Positions 9,867 to 19,512 are shown, counted from the first letter of the stretch. The stretch is DNA of 64,000 bases from Leclercia sp. 29361 (GCF_011290365.1 NZ_CP049786.1:2480001-2544000); one strand, 5' to 3'. The notes: generated by a model not told the origin, from the sequence alone. A program made the numbers and translations.

Positions 9867-10640
9867 TTATTTTACGCTGACATCGATACCCGGGAAGTAC
9901 TTCTTCGCCAGCTTATCGATAGTGCCGTCAGCGCGGACTTTATCAATGGCGGCATCAAGCTGCTTCTTAGTGGCCTCGTCGCCTTTACGCAGACCATAAC
10001 CGATCCCACTTCCGAGGATAGTGTCATCCGCCACCGGCTTGCCGATAAAGCCGAAGCCTTTCCCCTGTGGCTTGCTGAGGAATCCGGCCTGCCCGGCGGC
10101 AGACATCACCAGCGAGGCGTCAATACGCCCGTTCAGCAGGTCGCCCCAGGCCATGTTCTGATCTTTATAGGACACCACGGTAACGCCCTGCTTTTCCCAG
10201 TGCTCCTTAGCGTAGGTCTCCTGAATGGAGCCCTGCAACACGCCAATGGTCTTGCCTTTCAGCCCTTCCGGTGTGGCATCGACCGCGGTGCCGGTCTTGC
10301 CCACCAGCTGGGAAGGAATACGATAGATCGGCTGGGTAAAGTCGATGCTCTGACGACGCTGGTCGGTGATGTTCATCGCCGAGTTGATGGCGTCGAATTT
10401 CTTGGCCACCAGCCCCGGGATCAGCGCGTCAAACGAGGTCTCCACCCAGCTGCATTTCAGCGCGGCGGCGGCGCAAATGGCGTTCCCGAGCTCAATATCA
10501 AACCCTTCCAGCTCACCCGAGGCGTTACGGCTCTCAAACGGCGGATACTCGGCTTCTACGCCATAACGTAATTCTGTTGCGGCGATGGAAGAGAACGAAC
10601 ACAGCAATCCCAGGCCGACAACGAAGGCTTTTAATTTCAT
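9867..10640 (-). CDS. Family-3 amino-acid ABC transporter substrate-binding protein
   Basis: This periplasmic ligand-binding protein has 257 residues and resembles the LAO/HisJ/ArgT group. The ATG at 10640 follows an AAGGAG site, and the signal peptide ends near SIAA-TELRYG. The family signatures EYPPFES, GFDIELGNAICA, FDALIPGLVAKKFD and the C-terminal DGTIDKLAKKYF are present. It lies 11 bp after the aminotransferase stop codon, so the two form an operon. No permease or ATPase gene follows. It may use the histidine/LAO translocator or act as a sensor; that is inference. A basic or polar amino-acid ligand is likely but unproven. Confidence 0.88.
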   Translation of the reverse strand: MKLKAFVVGLGLLCSFSSIAATELRYGVEAEYPPFESRNASGELEGFDIELGNAICAAAALKCSWVETSFDALIPGLVAKKFDAINSAMNITDQRRQSIDFTQPIYRIPSQLVGKTGTAVDATPEGLKGKTIGVLQGSIQETYAKEHWEKQGVTVVSYKDQNMAWGDLLNGRIDASLVMSAAGQAGFLSKPQGKGFGFIGKPVADDTILGSGIGYGLRKGDEATKKQLDAAIDKVRADGTIDKLAKKYFPGIDVSVK

Positions 10641-10651
10641 AACTGAACTCC

Positions 10652-11821
10652 TTAGCGTGGTGTTACCCGACACAGGGCCTGCGCACCTGCCCGTAATGTT
10701 GCCTCATCTTTCGCAAAAGAGAGGCGGATTAATTTGTTATCTGTCCCGTCGGTGTAAAACGCCGACAGCGGAATGGTGGCAACGCCGTGGTCAACAATCA
10801 GCCGTTTCACCATCTCGCTGTCGCGCTCGTCGCTGAAGTGGCTGTAATCCGCCAGCAGGAAGAACGAGCCAGCGCTCGGCAGCAGACGGAAGGGTGAATC
10901 CGCCATCAGGTTAACCAGCAGATCGCGTTTACGCTGGTAAAACGCCGCCAGCGAAAGCCAGGTTTGCGGGTCGGCCATATGCTCGGCAAAAGCGTACTGC
11001 ATTGGCGTATCGGCTGAAAACATTAAAAACTGATGGATCTTGCAGATCTCGTCCATCAGCTCCGCCGGAGCGACACAGTAGCCAACGCGCCAGCCGGTAA
11101 CGTGATAGGTTTTGCCAAACGACGAGACGATCACGCTGCGCTCCGCCAGCCCGGGATGGGTCGCCATGCCGTGATGCGGCACGTCGTCAAACACCACGTG
11201 CTCATAGACTTCGTCAGAGAGAATAATGATATCGGTGTTGCGGGTGATGGCTGCCAGCTGTTGCAGATCCTCGGCAGAAAAGACCTGCCCGCTCGGGTTA
11301 TGCGGCGTGTTGATGATGATCATCCGCGTGCGCGAGGTAATGGCGGCGCGGACTTCATCCCAGTTCACCGCGAAATTCGGCACCGTCAGCTTGATAGCGA
11401 CCGGGGTCGCGCCCTGCAGACGCACAATCGGCGCATAGCTGTCGAACGAAGGTTCAAAGTAGATCACCTCGTCGCCGGGATGCACCAGCCCGCTGATGGC
11501 CGAGTAGAGCCCTTCGCTGGCGCTGGCGGTGATCAACACTTCGCTGGCGGGATCGTATTGCGTGCCATACAGCGAGGCGATTTTATCGGCGATGCGCGCT
11601 TTCAGCGGTGCCAGCCCGGTCATCGACGCATACTGGTTATGGCCCGCCTGCATCGCCCGGTGGACGCCGGCAATCAGCGCCGGATCGCATTCGAAGTTCG
11701 GCGCACCCTGGGAAAGATTGATGGCATTGTGCTCAGCGGAGAGCTGACCGATAACGGTAAAAATGGTGGTGCCAACGTCCGGCAGTTTGGAACGGGGTTG
11801 TATCGGAGTACGCAGCGTCAT
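10652..11821 (-). CDS. YbdL-like PLP-dependent methionine/aromatic aminotransferase
   Basis: This is a fold-type I class I/II aminotransferase of 389 residues, related to E. coli YbdL (methionine aminotransferase) but clearly a paralogue. Visible features are the N-terminal SKLPDVGTTIF, NLSQGAPNF, NTPHNPSGQVF, SDEVYEHVVFDD, the PLP-lysine motif SSFGKTYHVTGWRVG, and the C-terminal carboxylate-binding Arg in IRLSFAKDE. ATG 11821 follows AGAGGA. It is first in an operon with an amino-acid binding protein and divergent from a LysR gene, which suggests the regulator controls amino-acid uptake and transamination. The substrate is inferred. Confidence 0.87.
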   Translation of the reverse strand: MTLRTPIQPRSKLPDVGTTIFTVIGQLSAEHNAINLSQGAPNFECDPALIAGVHRAMQAGHNQYASMTGLAPLKARIADKIASLYGTQYDPASEVLITASASEGLYSAISGLVHPGDEVIYFEPSFDSYAPIVRLQGATPVAIKLTVPNFAVNWDEVRAAITSRTRMIIINTPHNPSGQVFSAEDLQQLAAITRNTDIIILSDEVYEHVVFDDVPHHGMATHPGLAERSVIVSSFGKTYHVTGWRVGYCVAPAELMDEICKIHQFLMFSADTPMQYAFAEHMADPQTWLSLAAFYQRKRDLLVNLMADSPFRLLPSAGSFFLLADYSHFSDERDSEMVKRLIVDHGVATIPLSAFYTDGTDNKLIRLSFAKDEATLRAGAQALCRVTPR

Positions 11822-11868
11822 CGGAAATTCCTCTGGTAGAGAGTGCATAACTATTCAACCCGAAGGCT

Positions 11869-11899
11869 ATTGTGGCGACAATCGAATTGTTGTCATAAT
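11869..11899. promoter_or_regulatory. Putative LysR operator between aminotransferase and LysR genes
   Basis: Two 14-bp direct repeats, ATTGTGGCGACAAT and ATTGTTGTCATAAT, are spaced 17 bp start to start. They enclose the dyad ACAAT-CGA-ATTGT. The position in the divergent intergenic region suits a LysR-type site. Binding is inferred. Confidence 0.45.
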
Positions 11900-11931
11900 A
11901 GCCATGACAAAAAATCATACCTGGAGGTTCC

Positions 11932-12774
11932 GTGTCGCGACGTTCGTTCCCGCTTACCGCCGTTGAGGCCTTTATCGTCACCGCGCGGCATCTGAATCTG
12001 ACCCATGCCGCCAAAGAGCTGTGCCTCACCCAGGGGGCGGTAAGCCGCAAGATTGCCGCCCTCGAAAGCTGGTTCGGCTTTCCGCTGTTTGAGCGCCACG
12101 CCCGCGGGTTACGCCTCTCCTCCCAGGGCAGCGCCCTGCTGCCGGATCTGCGCGCCTCGTATGAACAGATTCTGACGGTGGTGGATCAGGCCCGCGCCCA
12201 GCAAACCGTGGTGCGTCTTAAAGTCCCCACCTGCGCCATGCGCTGGCTGGTGCCGCGGCTGTTGCAGGTGGAGCGCGAGCAGCCCGAGCTGCAGATCGCC
12301 CTGACCACCACCAACGAGCACAGCGTTAATTTCAAAACCGAATCCTATGATGCCGCCATTGTGTTTGGCACTCAGCTCAGCGCCGGGGATCTGCTGTTTG
12401 AGGAGGCGTTAACCCCGGTGTTAAGCCCCCTGCGCCAGGGCTCAGCGGTGGAGTCGCTCACCTTCCTGCACCCGACCCGGGATAAGACCGACTGGTCGCT
12501 GTGGCTGGAAAAACAGACCGCACAGCCGTCTGTCATGCACAAAAATCAACACTTCGACACCATGGATCTGGCGATCACCGCCGCCATTCAGGGGCTCGGG
12601 GTGGCGATTGCCGACGAGACGCTGGTGGCGGAAGACATCCGCGCCGGGCGGCTGGTGCGGCCTTACGCCAGCAGCGTCAGAACCGGGGCCAGCTACCGAC
12701 TGGTGCTGCGGGAGTCGCGCGACAAAGCGGCCGGACTGGCCGCCTTTCGCGAGTGTCTGCTTAATCCAGGCTGA
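11932..12774 (+). CDS. LysR-family transcriptional regulator (GcvA/AmpR-like)
   Basis: The 280-residue product has an N-terminal winged helix-turn-helix (residues 6-65, with NLTHAAKELCLTQGAVSRKIAALE) and a LysR effector-binding domain. The FPLTAVEAF start and the effector domain look like the GcvA/AmpR branch. A GTG start at 11932 is supported by a GGAGG site seven bases upstream. It is divergent from the aminotransferase/binding-protein operon, the usual arrangement for a LysR regulator and its target. The 3' end overlaps the convergent esterase by 14 bp. The effector is unknown; an amino acid is plausible. Confidence 0.88.
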   Translation: MSRRSFPLTAVEAFIVTARHLNLTHAAKELCLTQGAVSRKIAALESWFGFPLFERHARGLRLSSQGSALLPDLRASYEQILTVVDQARAQQTVVRLKVPTCAMRWLVPRLLQVEREQPELQIALTTTNEHSVNFKTESYDAAIVFGTQLSAGDLLFEEALTPVLSPLRQGSAVESLTFLHPTRDKTDWSLWLEKQTAQPSVMHKNQHFDTMDLAITAAIQGLGVAIADETLVAEDIRAGRLVRPYASSVRTGASYRLVLRESRDKAAGLAAFRECLLNPG

Positions 12775-14269
12775 CGTGGTGCTTCATCACCCGTTTAAAC
12801 AGCCCCATCCTGGCGCGCATAAAGCGGTTTTCAAGCTTAAATCCCGCATGTTTATTCACTCCGATGCGCAGCAGTACGTCCCGCCCGTGGTGACAGGCAG
12901 GCCAGCGCGTCGGGCCATCCAGGATATCGCACGTCTGGCTGGCATGGCGGGCGAAGTTAACCCAGTAATCGGCAACCTGGGCTGAGAACGCCAGGTCGTT
13001 GTTATTCACGTAGTGCCGGGCGGGCTCGGCCAGGGTAAGCGTATCAAACACATACGGCACCTCGTTGCCGTGCCATGCGCCGTTAACGTAGGTGGCGTGC
13101 TCGGCTTCGGCGACATAGTCAAACCAGTAGCGCCAGCATGGCTGCCCTACCCGCCGTTGCGCCTGCATCACCACAAACCCCAGGGTGGTGAAGGCCATAT
13201 CCCGACACACCTGGCGCCCTAACTCGGTATCATCCTTAACCCCCGGATAGAGCAGCTTGATTAACCCCAGCCCCAGCCGCCGCTCCCGGCGCAGCTTCTG
13301 AATCTGCCCCGCGAGATCGATACCAAACACCGCCATCACGCTGGCTTCGTCGCTGTTGGAGCCCACCATGATCGGCACCGGATGGTGGCGGGCGGCGAAA
13401 AAGACCTCCAGCATCGGCTCGGGTAACACGCAATCCCCGACGATGGGCGCAGGCGCCACGTTCAGCGGGGCCGTCAGCGGCCAGAGCGCCTCCGGGGGGA
13501 TCGCCCGCAGCTGCTCGGCGGTAGCGTTTTGCAGCCCAAAATGGGCCGCCAGCGCCTCGCCCTTTCTGAGTGCCTGCTCCCGGGGCGTATCCGGCAGAGT
13601 ATATCCGCTCTGAACAATTGCCTTATGAAACAGACCCTTTGCCAGCGGTGAGGCCAGCAGTGACAGCACGCTGCGCGCGCCGGCGGACTCGCCGAACAGG
13701 GTGATGTTGTGCGGGTCACCGCCAAACCGGGCGATGTTGTCCCGCACCCACTCCAGGGCGGCGATCTGATCGAGCAGGGCAAAGTTATGCACCACCCGCT
13801 CCTCTTCCCCTTCCAGCGCCGGATGGGCAAAAAAGCCCAGATGGCCCAGCCGGTAGTTCAGCGTCACCACTATCGCGCCGCGCTGTGCCAGCGCCTTCCC
13901 GTCATAGGGTGGCAACCCGCCCGCGCCGATGGTAAAGCCGCCCCCGTGCAGCCAGACCATCACCGGGAGGGGTTCCGGACGTTGAACCGGCGACCAGACG
14001 TTCAGGTAGAGGCAATCTTCCGAGAAACGCCCCGGATCGCCCCCGCCCAGCTGCTGGCAATACTCACTGCTCTGCCAGCTCGACGGTGAAAATGCGGTGG
14101 CCTGACGTACGCCCTGCCAGCTTTCAACTGGCTGCGGCGAGCGCCAGCGCAATGCGCCCACCGGCGGCGCGGCGTAGGGAATGGCGCGCCAGTTCTGCAC
14201 ATCGCCATCCGTGATGCCGTTTAGCGCCCCCTGGCGCGTGGTAATTATCTGAGATGAGGCGTTTTCCAT
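12761..14269 (-). CDS. Type-B carboxylesterase (PnbA-like)
   Basis: This 502-residue alpha/beta-hydrolase belongs to the carboxylesterase/cholinesterase family and lacks a signal peptide, so it is probably cytoplasmic. The type-B signature EDCLYLNVW is at residues 84-92, the oxyanion-hole HGGG at 108-111, and the nucleophile elbow GESAGA with Ser195. SNSDEAS and WHGNEVPYVF hold the likely catalytic Glu and His. ATG 14269 follows AAGGTC; a start eight codons upstream lacks a site. It sits among genes inserted between opgD and ydcJ relative to E. coli. The substrate is unknown. Confidence 0.88.
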   Translation of the reverse strand: MENASSQIITTRQGALNGITDGDVQNWRAIPYAAPPVGALRWRSPQPVESWQGVRQATAFSPSSWQSSEYCQQLGGGDPGRFSEDCLYLNVWSPVQRPEPLPVMVWLHGGGFTIGAGGLPPYDGKALAQRGAIVVTLNYRLGHLGFFAHPALEGEEERVVHNFALLDQIAALEWVRDNIARFGGDPHNITLFGESAGARSVLSLLASPLAKGLFHKAIVQSGYTLPDTPREQALRKGEALAAHFGLQNATAEQLRAIPPEALWPLTAPLNVAPAPIVGDCVLPEPMLEVFFAARHHPVPIMVGSNSDEASVMAVFGIDLAGQIQKLRRERRLGLGLIKLLYPGVKDDTELGRQVCRDMAFTTLGFVVMQAQRRVGQPCWRYWFDYVAEAEHATYVNGAWHGNEVPYVFDTLTLAEPARHYVNNNDLAFSAQVADYWVNFARHASQTCDILDGPTRWPACHHGRDVLLRIGVNKHAGFKLENRFMRARMGLFKRVMKHHVSLD

Positions 14270-14311
14270 ACTGACCTTACATTGCTGACTCATCCCCGCA
14301 GAGTACCGTTT

Positions 14312-15655
14312 TCAGAGCAAACCGCAACGCCGCTTGCTGCGCTCCTCCGCCTCCCGATAGAGGGTGAACTCATCCAGCACCGGGCACCCCAGCGCCTCCT
14401 CAAAGGCATCGCGGCTGGCGTTGCCGTGGGTGCGGGCCTGGGTTTCATTCCCGAGATTCGACTGAAAGATCCCGGCGGCGCTCACCGGAAGGAAATCTTC
14501 ATAGGTGATGGGCTGGGCCACCACCCAGCCGCGCTCAATCAGCGGCTGAGGATCGTCCCCGGGGCCAAAAGAGTGCCGGTGCGACTCGCCCGCCGGGGTC
14601 AGGCGATAGCGGAACCATGCCAGCCCCTGACGGCGAAGGAAGATATCGCTGTCGGGAAAGGCCCGGAAGACCTCCTGGAGATGCAGCTGATGAGTCAGGT
14701 TATCCTTGCCGGTACCGGACTCGGCCAGCAGGCGATCGTATAGCTCGCGTCCTTTCGGGGTTAACGCCACGCCGCGCTGCTCGATCTCACCGAAGCGAGC
14801 GGTATGAGTTCCGCGATGTTCGCCTGCAAACAGAATCGGCTCCTCCAGCGCCTTAAAGCTGGTCTGACGCAGCAGAAGCGGCACCTCCCGGCGCGGCGGC
14901 CCCTCAATCAGCATCTTCGGCTCAATGCCATACTCCGGCATCAGGGCCTGCACCCGGTCGATATCCAGGGTGCGCGGCGTCAGGTGGTTGATATGGCAGC
15001 CCGGGAAGCAGACCACGTCGGCAATCAGCCGGTGTTCGTTGTGCAGCGCCTGGTAAGTGTCGTGATCCACCGTGGCATGGCGGTGCCAGCGGAACGTCTC
15101 CAGCGCCTCATGGACAAACTCCTCAGCCTGCGCCGGGGTGAATTCCCCTTCCGCCTCGTGCAGGGTAATCAGCTCCAGACAACGGGGGGTGAAGATGTTG
15201 CGGCGGGCCAGAATCTCTGCCGCCTTCTCGCGCAGGGAAACGTTGTCGATCAGATCGAGGCGCAGCAGCGAGGTGAAAATTCGAAACGGGTTACGGCACA
15301 GGGCGGCATCGTCAACCGGACGAAACGCGGTGGAGTGGACCGGCACCCCGGCCTGGGAGAGATCGTAATAGCTGACCGGGAACATCCCCATAATGGCGAA
15401 CATCCGCCGCAGGGTGGCCAGCTCCAGGGCCGTACCGACACGGATTGCCCCGTGGCGTTCGAGGTTGAGGCGAGCCAGTTCATCCGCGTTGGCCAGTTGC
15501 TCATGCAGTTTCGGGTTATTTTCCAGTACCGCCAGATTCACATCTGCGACCAGCTCCAGCAGCGTTCCGTATTGCGGAACTTCCTGCTGATACATTGCCG
15601 ACATCGCCTGTGAAAAGTTCTCCCGAATATCATCAGCCGTGATGTTGTTCGCCAT
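14312..15655 (-). CDS. ydcJ: 2-oxoadipate dioxygenase/decarboxylase, HglS/YdcJ (DUF1338)
   Basis: The product has 447 residues, the E. coli YdcJ length. DUF1338 proteins of this kind (HglS in Pseudomonas putida) are non-haem iron dioxygenases that convert 2-oxoadipate to D-2-hydroxyglutarate in D-lysine catabolism. The fold is VOC-like, with His/Glu metal ligands. Candidate ligand regions are WHRHATVDHDTY, CHINHLTPRTLD and the late segment ESHRHSFGPGD. It lies next to the divergent regulator ydcI, as in E. coli. Family assignment is firm. The lysine-catabolism role in this organism is inferred. Confidence 0.93.
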   Translation of the reverse strand: MANNITADDIRENFSQAMSAMYQQEVPQYGTLLELVADVNLAVLENNPKLHEQLANADELARLNLERHGAIRVGTALELATLRRMFAIMGMFPVSYYDLSQAGVPVHSTAFRPVDDAALCRNPFRIFTSLLRLDLIDNVSLREKAAEILARRNIFTPRCLELITLHEAEGEFTPAQAEEFVHEALETFRWHRHATVDHDTYQALHNEHRLIADVVCFPGCHINHLTPRTLDIDRVQALMPEYGIEPKMLIEGPPRREVPLLLRQTSFKALEEPILFAGEHRGTHTARFGEIEQRGVALTPKGRELYDRLLAESGTGKDNLTHQLHLQEVFRAFPDSDIFLRRQGLAWFRYRLTPAGESHRHSFGPGDDPQPLIERGWVVAQPITYEDFLPVSAAGIFQSNLGNETQARTHGNASRDAFEEALGCPVLDEFTLYREAEERSKRRCGLL

Positions 15656-15929
15656 GATTTAATGCCTCCAGTGAATATTACCTGGAGTGTAGAGAAGGCC
15701 ATTGCGGCCGTCGGGAAGAATTTACGATTTGTGATCCAGATGGAGCGCTGTTCATTTCCTGAGTGGTGACGACGTTAACCGATTCAGGCGTCTGCACAAC
15801 TCTTTATGGACATCTTCAAAAAATGCTTGTTACTCAATTAGATTGAATGTTAATAATATTTTGCTAGCAGGTTATCAAAATTAAACAACTTTACTTGTCA
15901 CTTCGCTACCTCTGTTTTTAACATCGCCT

Positions 15930-16853
15930 ATGGAAAAAAATGGTTTGTTTAGTCAGCGCATTCGTCTGCGCCATCTGCACACTTTTGTGGCCGTCGCTCA
16001 ACAGGGAACGCTGGGGCGTGCGGCTGAGACGCTTAACCTGAGCCAGCCTGCGCTCTCCAAAACGCTGAACGAGCTGGAGCAGCTGACCGGTACCCGCCTG
16101 TTCGACCGGGGACGACTGGGTGCACAGCTGACGCTGGTGGGCGAGCAGTTCCTCACCCACGCTGTTAAAGTGCTTGATGCCCTGAATACGGCGGGCCAGT
16201 CCCTGACGCGGCGCAACGACGTGCCGGGGGATGTGGTGCGCATTGGGGCCCTCCCTACCGCGGCGCTGGGCATTCTGCCTGCGGTTATCGGCCAGTTCCA
16301 CAAGCAGCAGCGCAACATCACGCTGCAGGTGGCGACCATGAATAACACCATGCTGCTGGCGGGGCTGAAGTCCGGGGAGCTGGATCTGGGGATCGGCAGA
16401 ATGTCGGACCCGGAGCTGATGAGCGGCCTCAACTATGAGCTGCTGTTTCTCGAATCCCTGAAGCTGGTGGTCCGCCCGCGTCATCCGATCCTCAATGATA
16501 CCGTGACCCTCAGCCGGGTGATGGAGTGGCCGGTAGTGGTCTCCCCGAAAGGCACCGTTCCGCGCCAGACCGCAGAAACACTGCTGGAAACGCAGGGGTG
16601 TAAACTGCCGTCGGGCTGTATCGAAACCCTGTCGGCCTCCCTGTCGCGCCAGCTGACCGTCGATTATGACTATGTCTGGTTCGTGCCTTCCGGGGCGGTG
16701 AAAGAGGATCTGCGCCAGGGCACGCTGGTGGCGCTGCCGGTAACCACCTCCAGCCCCGGCGAACCGATTGGGGTATTAACCCGCGTGGAGGCCCCACTCT
16801 CCACCGCCACCCAGACGCTGCTTAGCGCGATACGTAAATCCATGCCGGTGTGA
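15930..16853 (+). CDS. ydcI: LysR-family regulator YdcI
   Basis: This 307-residue LysR regulator is nearly collinear with E. coli YdcI. The start MEKNGLFSQRIRLRHLHTF and HTH segment TLGRAAETLNLSQPALSKT match, as do LGIGRMSDPELM and the end IRKSMPV. YdcI is a conserved enterobacterial regulator tied to stress and acid tolerance. It is divergent from ydcJ, and the 274-bp gap between them holds the AT-rich promoter region, where I see no clear operator. The gene ends at a strong terminator. Confidence 0.95.
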   Translation: MEKNGLFSQRIRLRHLHTFVAVAQQGTLGRAAETLNLSQPALSKTLNELEQLTGTRLFDRGRLGAQLTLVGEQFLTHAVKVLDALNTAGQSLTRRNDVPGDVVRIGALPTAALGILPAVIGQFHKQQRNITLQVATMNNTMLLAGLKSGELDLGIGRMSDPELMSGLNYELLFLESLKLVVRPRHPILNDTVTLSRVMEWPVVVSPKGTVPRQTAETLLETQGCKLPSGCIETLSASLSRQLTVDYDYVWFVPSGAVKEDLRQGTLVALPVTTSSPGEPIGVLTRVEAPLSTATQTLLSAIRKSMPV

Positions 16854-16868
16854 TCACACTTCCTCTAT

Positions 16869-16894
16869 GCCCGTCTTGATGACGGGCTTTTTGT
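16869..16894 (+). terminator. Intrinsic terminator of ydcI
   Basis: GCCCGTC-TTGAT-GACGGGC is followed directly by TTTTTG, 15 bp beyond the ydcI stop. Confidence 0.92.
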
Positions 16895-17133
16895 TTCCGT
16901 TACTCAAATAATGCGAAATCATTCATTAACAATTGCGCAAAACAATTTAACAGATTTATCATACCCGCCGATTTCACCAAATGGTTCATTCAAATAACGC
17001 AGCGGTGATCTCTAAGACGCTTTAAAGGCGTTATGTCCGACTTTTTCATCATGAATCTTCTCTCCTGTTACCCATTTGGTTCAGATGCAATGCTGTCTGG
17101 CCAGCGAAGACAAGATTATTTCAGGAGACAGAA

Positions 17134-19512
17134 ATGGCTTTAGGTAATTCGCTACGTGGGTTCCCCCGGATCCTGCTGTGGCTGCTGGTCGGTCTGATGG
17201 CACTCATCGGGCTGGCGGTCGGTGGGCTGGGCTTTAAGCTCGCCACCGTAGGGGGAAGCTGGTACTTCCTGATCATGGGTGTGGTGATGCTGATCGCCGC
17301 GTTCCTCATTGCGCGCCTTCGCGCCAGCGGCATCATCCTTTACGCGGTGGCGTTTATCGCCTCGCTGGTCTGGGCCGTGAGCGACGCGGGCTGGGATTTC
17401 TGGCCGCTGTTCTCGCGCCTGTTCACCTTTGCGGTGCTGGCCTTCCTCGCCGCCATCGTCTGGCCGTTCCTGCGTGGCGCAGATCAACCGGTGAACAAAG
17501 CCCCGGCGTTCACCATTGCTGCCGTGCTGGCGGTGGTGATGCTGGTGAGCATCGGCTGGATGTTTAAGCCACAAACCCTGGTCGCGGCTAACGAACCTGT
17601 TCCGGTTAAACCGGTCGCCGAAGGTCAACAGCAGAAGAACTGGGCGCACTGGGGTAACACCACCCACGGCGACCGTTTTGCCGCACTGGACCAGATTAAC
17701 AAGCAGAACGTAAACGATCTGAAGGTGGCCTGGGTTGCCCATACCGGCGACATTCCGCAGAGCAACGGCTCCGGCGCGGAAGACCAGAACACCCCGCTGC
17801 AGATTGGCGATACGCTGTTTGTCTGTACCCCGTACAGCAAAGTGCTGGCGCTGGACGTGGACTCCGGGAAAGAGAAGTGGCGTTACGATTCGAAAGCCAC
17901 TGCGCCCAACTGGCAGCGCTGCCGTGGGCTGGGCTATTTCGAAGAGACTACGAAGGTGACAACGTCACCGACAGAGACTCAGCCTGCCGCCTGTGCGCGC
18001 CGTCTGTTCCTGCCGACCACCGATGCCCGTCTGATTGCGCTTAACGCCGATAACGGCCAGCTGTGCGACGACTTTGGCGACCACGGCGTGGTTGACCTTG
18101 GCGTGGGCATGGGTGAAATCAAGCCTGGCTACTATCAGCAGACCTCCACCCCGCTGGTGGCGGGTAATGTGGTGGTCGTGGGTGGACGCGTGGCGGATAA
18201 CTTCTCCACCGGTGAACCGCCGGGTGTGGTCCGTGCTTATGATGTGCATACCGGGAAACTGGCGTGGGCCTGGGATCCAGGCAACCCGAACCTCACCGGC
18301 CTGCCGCCGGAAGGCCAGACCTACACCCGCGGGACGCCGAACGTCTGGTCAGCGATGTCCTATGACGCGAAGCTGAACCTGATCTACCTCCCGACCGGTA
18401 ACGCTACGCCAGACTTCTACGCGGGCGAACGTACCGAGCTGGACGATAAATACAGCTCCTCGATTGTGGCGGTGGATGCCGCAACCGGTCAGGTCCGCTG
18501 GCATTTCCAGACCACCCACCACGATCTGTGGGATTTCGACCTGCCTTCTCAGCCGCTGCTGTACGATCTGCCGGATGATAAAGGCGGCTCGACCCCGGTG
18601 CTGGTGCAGACCAGCAAACAGGGCATGATCTTTATGCTCAACCGCGAAACCGGCGAGCCGGTGGCAAAAGTGGAAGAGCGTCCGGTGCCTGCCGGGAATG
18701 TCGAGGGCGAGCGTTATTCCCCTACCCAGCCGTACTCGGTGGGCATGCCGATGATTGGCAACCAGACCCTGCACGAGTCGGATATGTGGGGTGCGACGCC
18801 GGTTGACCTGCTGCTGTGCCGCATCCAGTTTAAAGAGATGCGCCATCAGGGCGTCTATACCCCGCCGGGTCTGGATCGCTCCCTGCAGTTCCCGGGCTCG
18901 CTGGGCGGGATGAACTGGGGCAGCGTGTCGGTGGACCCGAACAATAGCCTGATGTTCGTCAACGATATGCGTCTGGGGCTGGCGAACTACATGGTGCCGC
19001 GCGCCAATGTGGCTAAAAACGCCAGCGGGATTGAGATGGGGATCGTCCCGATGGACGGTACACCGTTTGGCGCCATGCGTGAGCGTTTCCTGTCGCCGCT
19101 GGGTATTCCGTGCCAGAAACCGCCGTTCGGCACTATGTCTGCGGTCGATCTGAAGTCCGGCAAACTGGTGTGGCAGGTTCCGGTGGGTACCGTGGAAGAT
19201 ACCGGTCCGCTGGGCATTCGCATGCATATGCCAATCCCAATCGGCATGCCGACCCTGGGCGCGTCGCTCTCCACCCAGTCCGGCCTGCTGTTCTTCGCCG
19301 GAACTCAGGACTTCTACCTGCGCGCGTTCGATACCGCCAACGGGAAAGAGATCTGGAAAGACCGTCTGCCGGTGGGCAGCCAGTCCGGGCCGATGACCTA
19401 TGTGTCACCGAAAACCGGGAAGCAGTACATCATCATCAATGCGGGTGGCGCACGTCAGTCACCGGATCGCGGGGATTACATCATCGCGTACGCGTTGCCT
19501 GATAAGCAGTAA
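17134..19512 (+). CDS. Membrane-bound PQQ-dependent dehydrogenase, glucose/quinate/shikimate family
   Basis: This 792-residue quinoprotein has five N-terminal membrane helices (about residues 10-145) and a periplasmic eight-bladed PQQ propeller. It resembles E. coli Gcd (796 residues), with W-motifs such as GKEKWRYD, VRWHFQTTHHDLWDFDLP and the C-terminal GDYIIAYALP. Divergence suggests a paralogue, so the sugar or polyol oxidised is uncertain; electrons would pass to ubiquinone. ATG 17134 follows TCAGGAGA. The 280-bp upstream gap holds the promoter, and no PQQ biosynthesis gene is nearby. A strong terminator follows. Confidence 0.9.
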   Translation: MALGNSLRGFPRILLWLLVGLMALIGLAVGGLGFKLATVGGSWYFLIMGVVMLIAAFLIARLRASGIILYAVAFIASLVWAVSDAGWDFWPLFSRLFTFAVLAFLAAIVWPFLRGADQPVNKAPAFTIAAVLAVVMLVSIGWMFKPQTLVAANEPVPVKPVAEGQQQKNWAHWGNTTHGDRFAALDQINKQNVNDLKVAWVAHTGDIPQSNGSGAEDQNTPLQIGDTLFVCTPYSKVLALDVDSGKEKWRYDSKATAPNWQRCRGLGYFEETTKVTTSPTETQPAACARRLFLPTTDARLIALNADNGQLCDDFGDHGVVDLGVGMGEIKPGYYQQTSTPLVAGNVVVVGGRVADNFSTGEPPGVVRAYDVHTGKLAWAWDPGNPNLTGLPPEGQTYTRGTPNVWSAMSYDAKLNLIYLPTGNATPDFYAGERTELDDKYSSSIVAVDAATGQVRWHFQTTHHDLWDFDLPSQPLLYDLPDDKGGSTPVLVQTSKQGMIFMLNRETGEPVAKVEERPVPAGNVEGERYSPTQPYSVGMPMIGNQTLHESDMWGATPVDLLLCRIQFKEMRHQGVYTPPGLDRSLQFPGSLGGMNWGSVSVDPNNSLMFVNDMRLGLANYMVPRANVAKNASGIEMGIVPMDGTPFGAMRERFLSPLGIPCQKPPFGTMSAVDLKSGKLVWQVPVGTVEDTGPLGIRMHMPIPIGMPTLGASLSTQSGLLFFAGTQDFYLRAFDTANGKEIWKDRLPVGSQSGPMTYVSPKTGKQYIIINAGGARQSPDRGDYIIAYALPDKQ

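Noticed and set aside
1479..16894. Near-identical hairpins GCCCGTC-N5-GACGGGC at 1480 and 16869 as a mobile repeat
   Set aside because: Both are ordinary intrinsic terminators with U-tracts; short GC-rich terminator stems often coincide.
18349..19227. Minus-strand frame opposite the PQQ dehydrogenase
   Set aside because: It is rich in His and Arg, as expected from complementing GC-rich codons, and has no start context.
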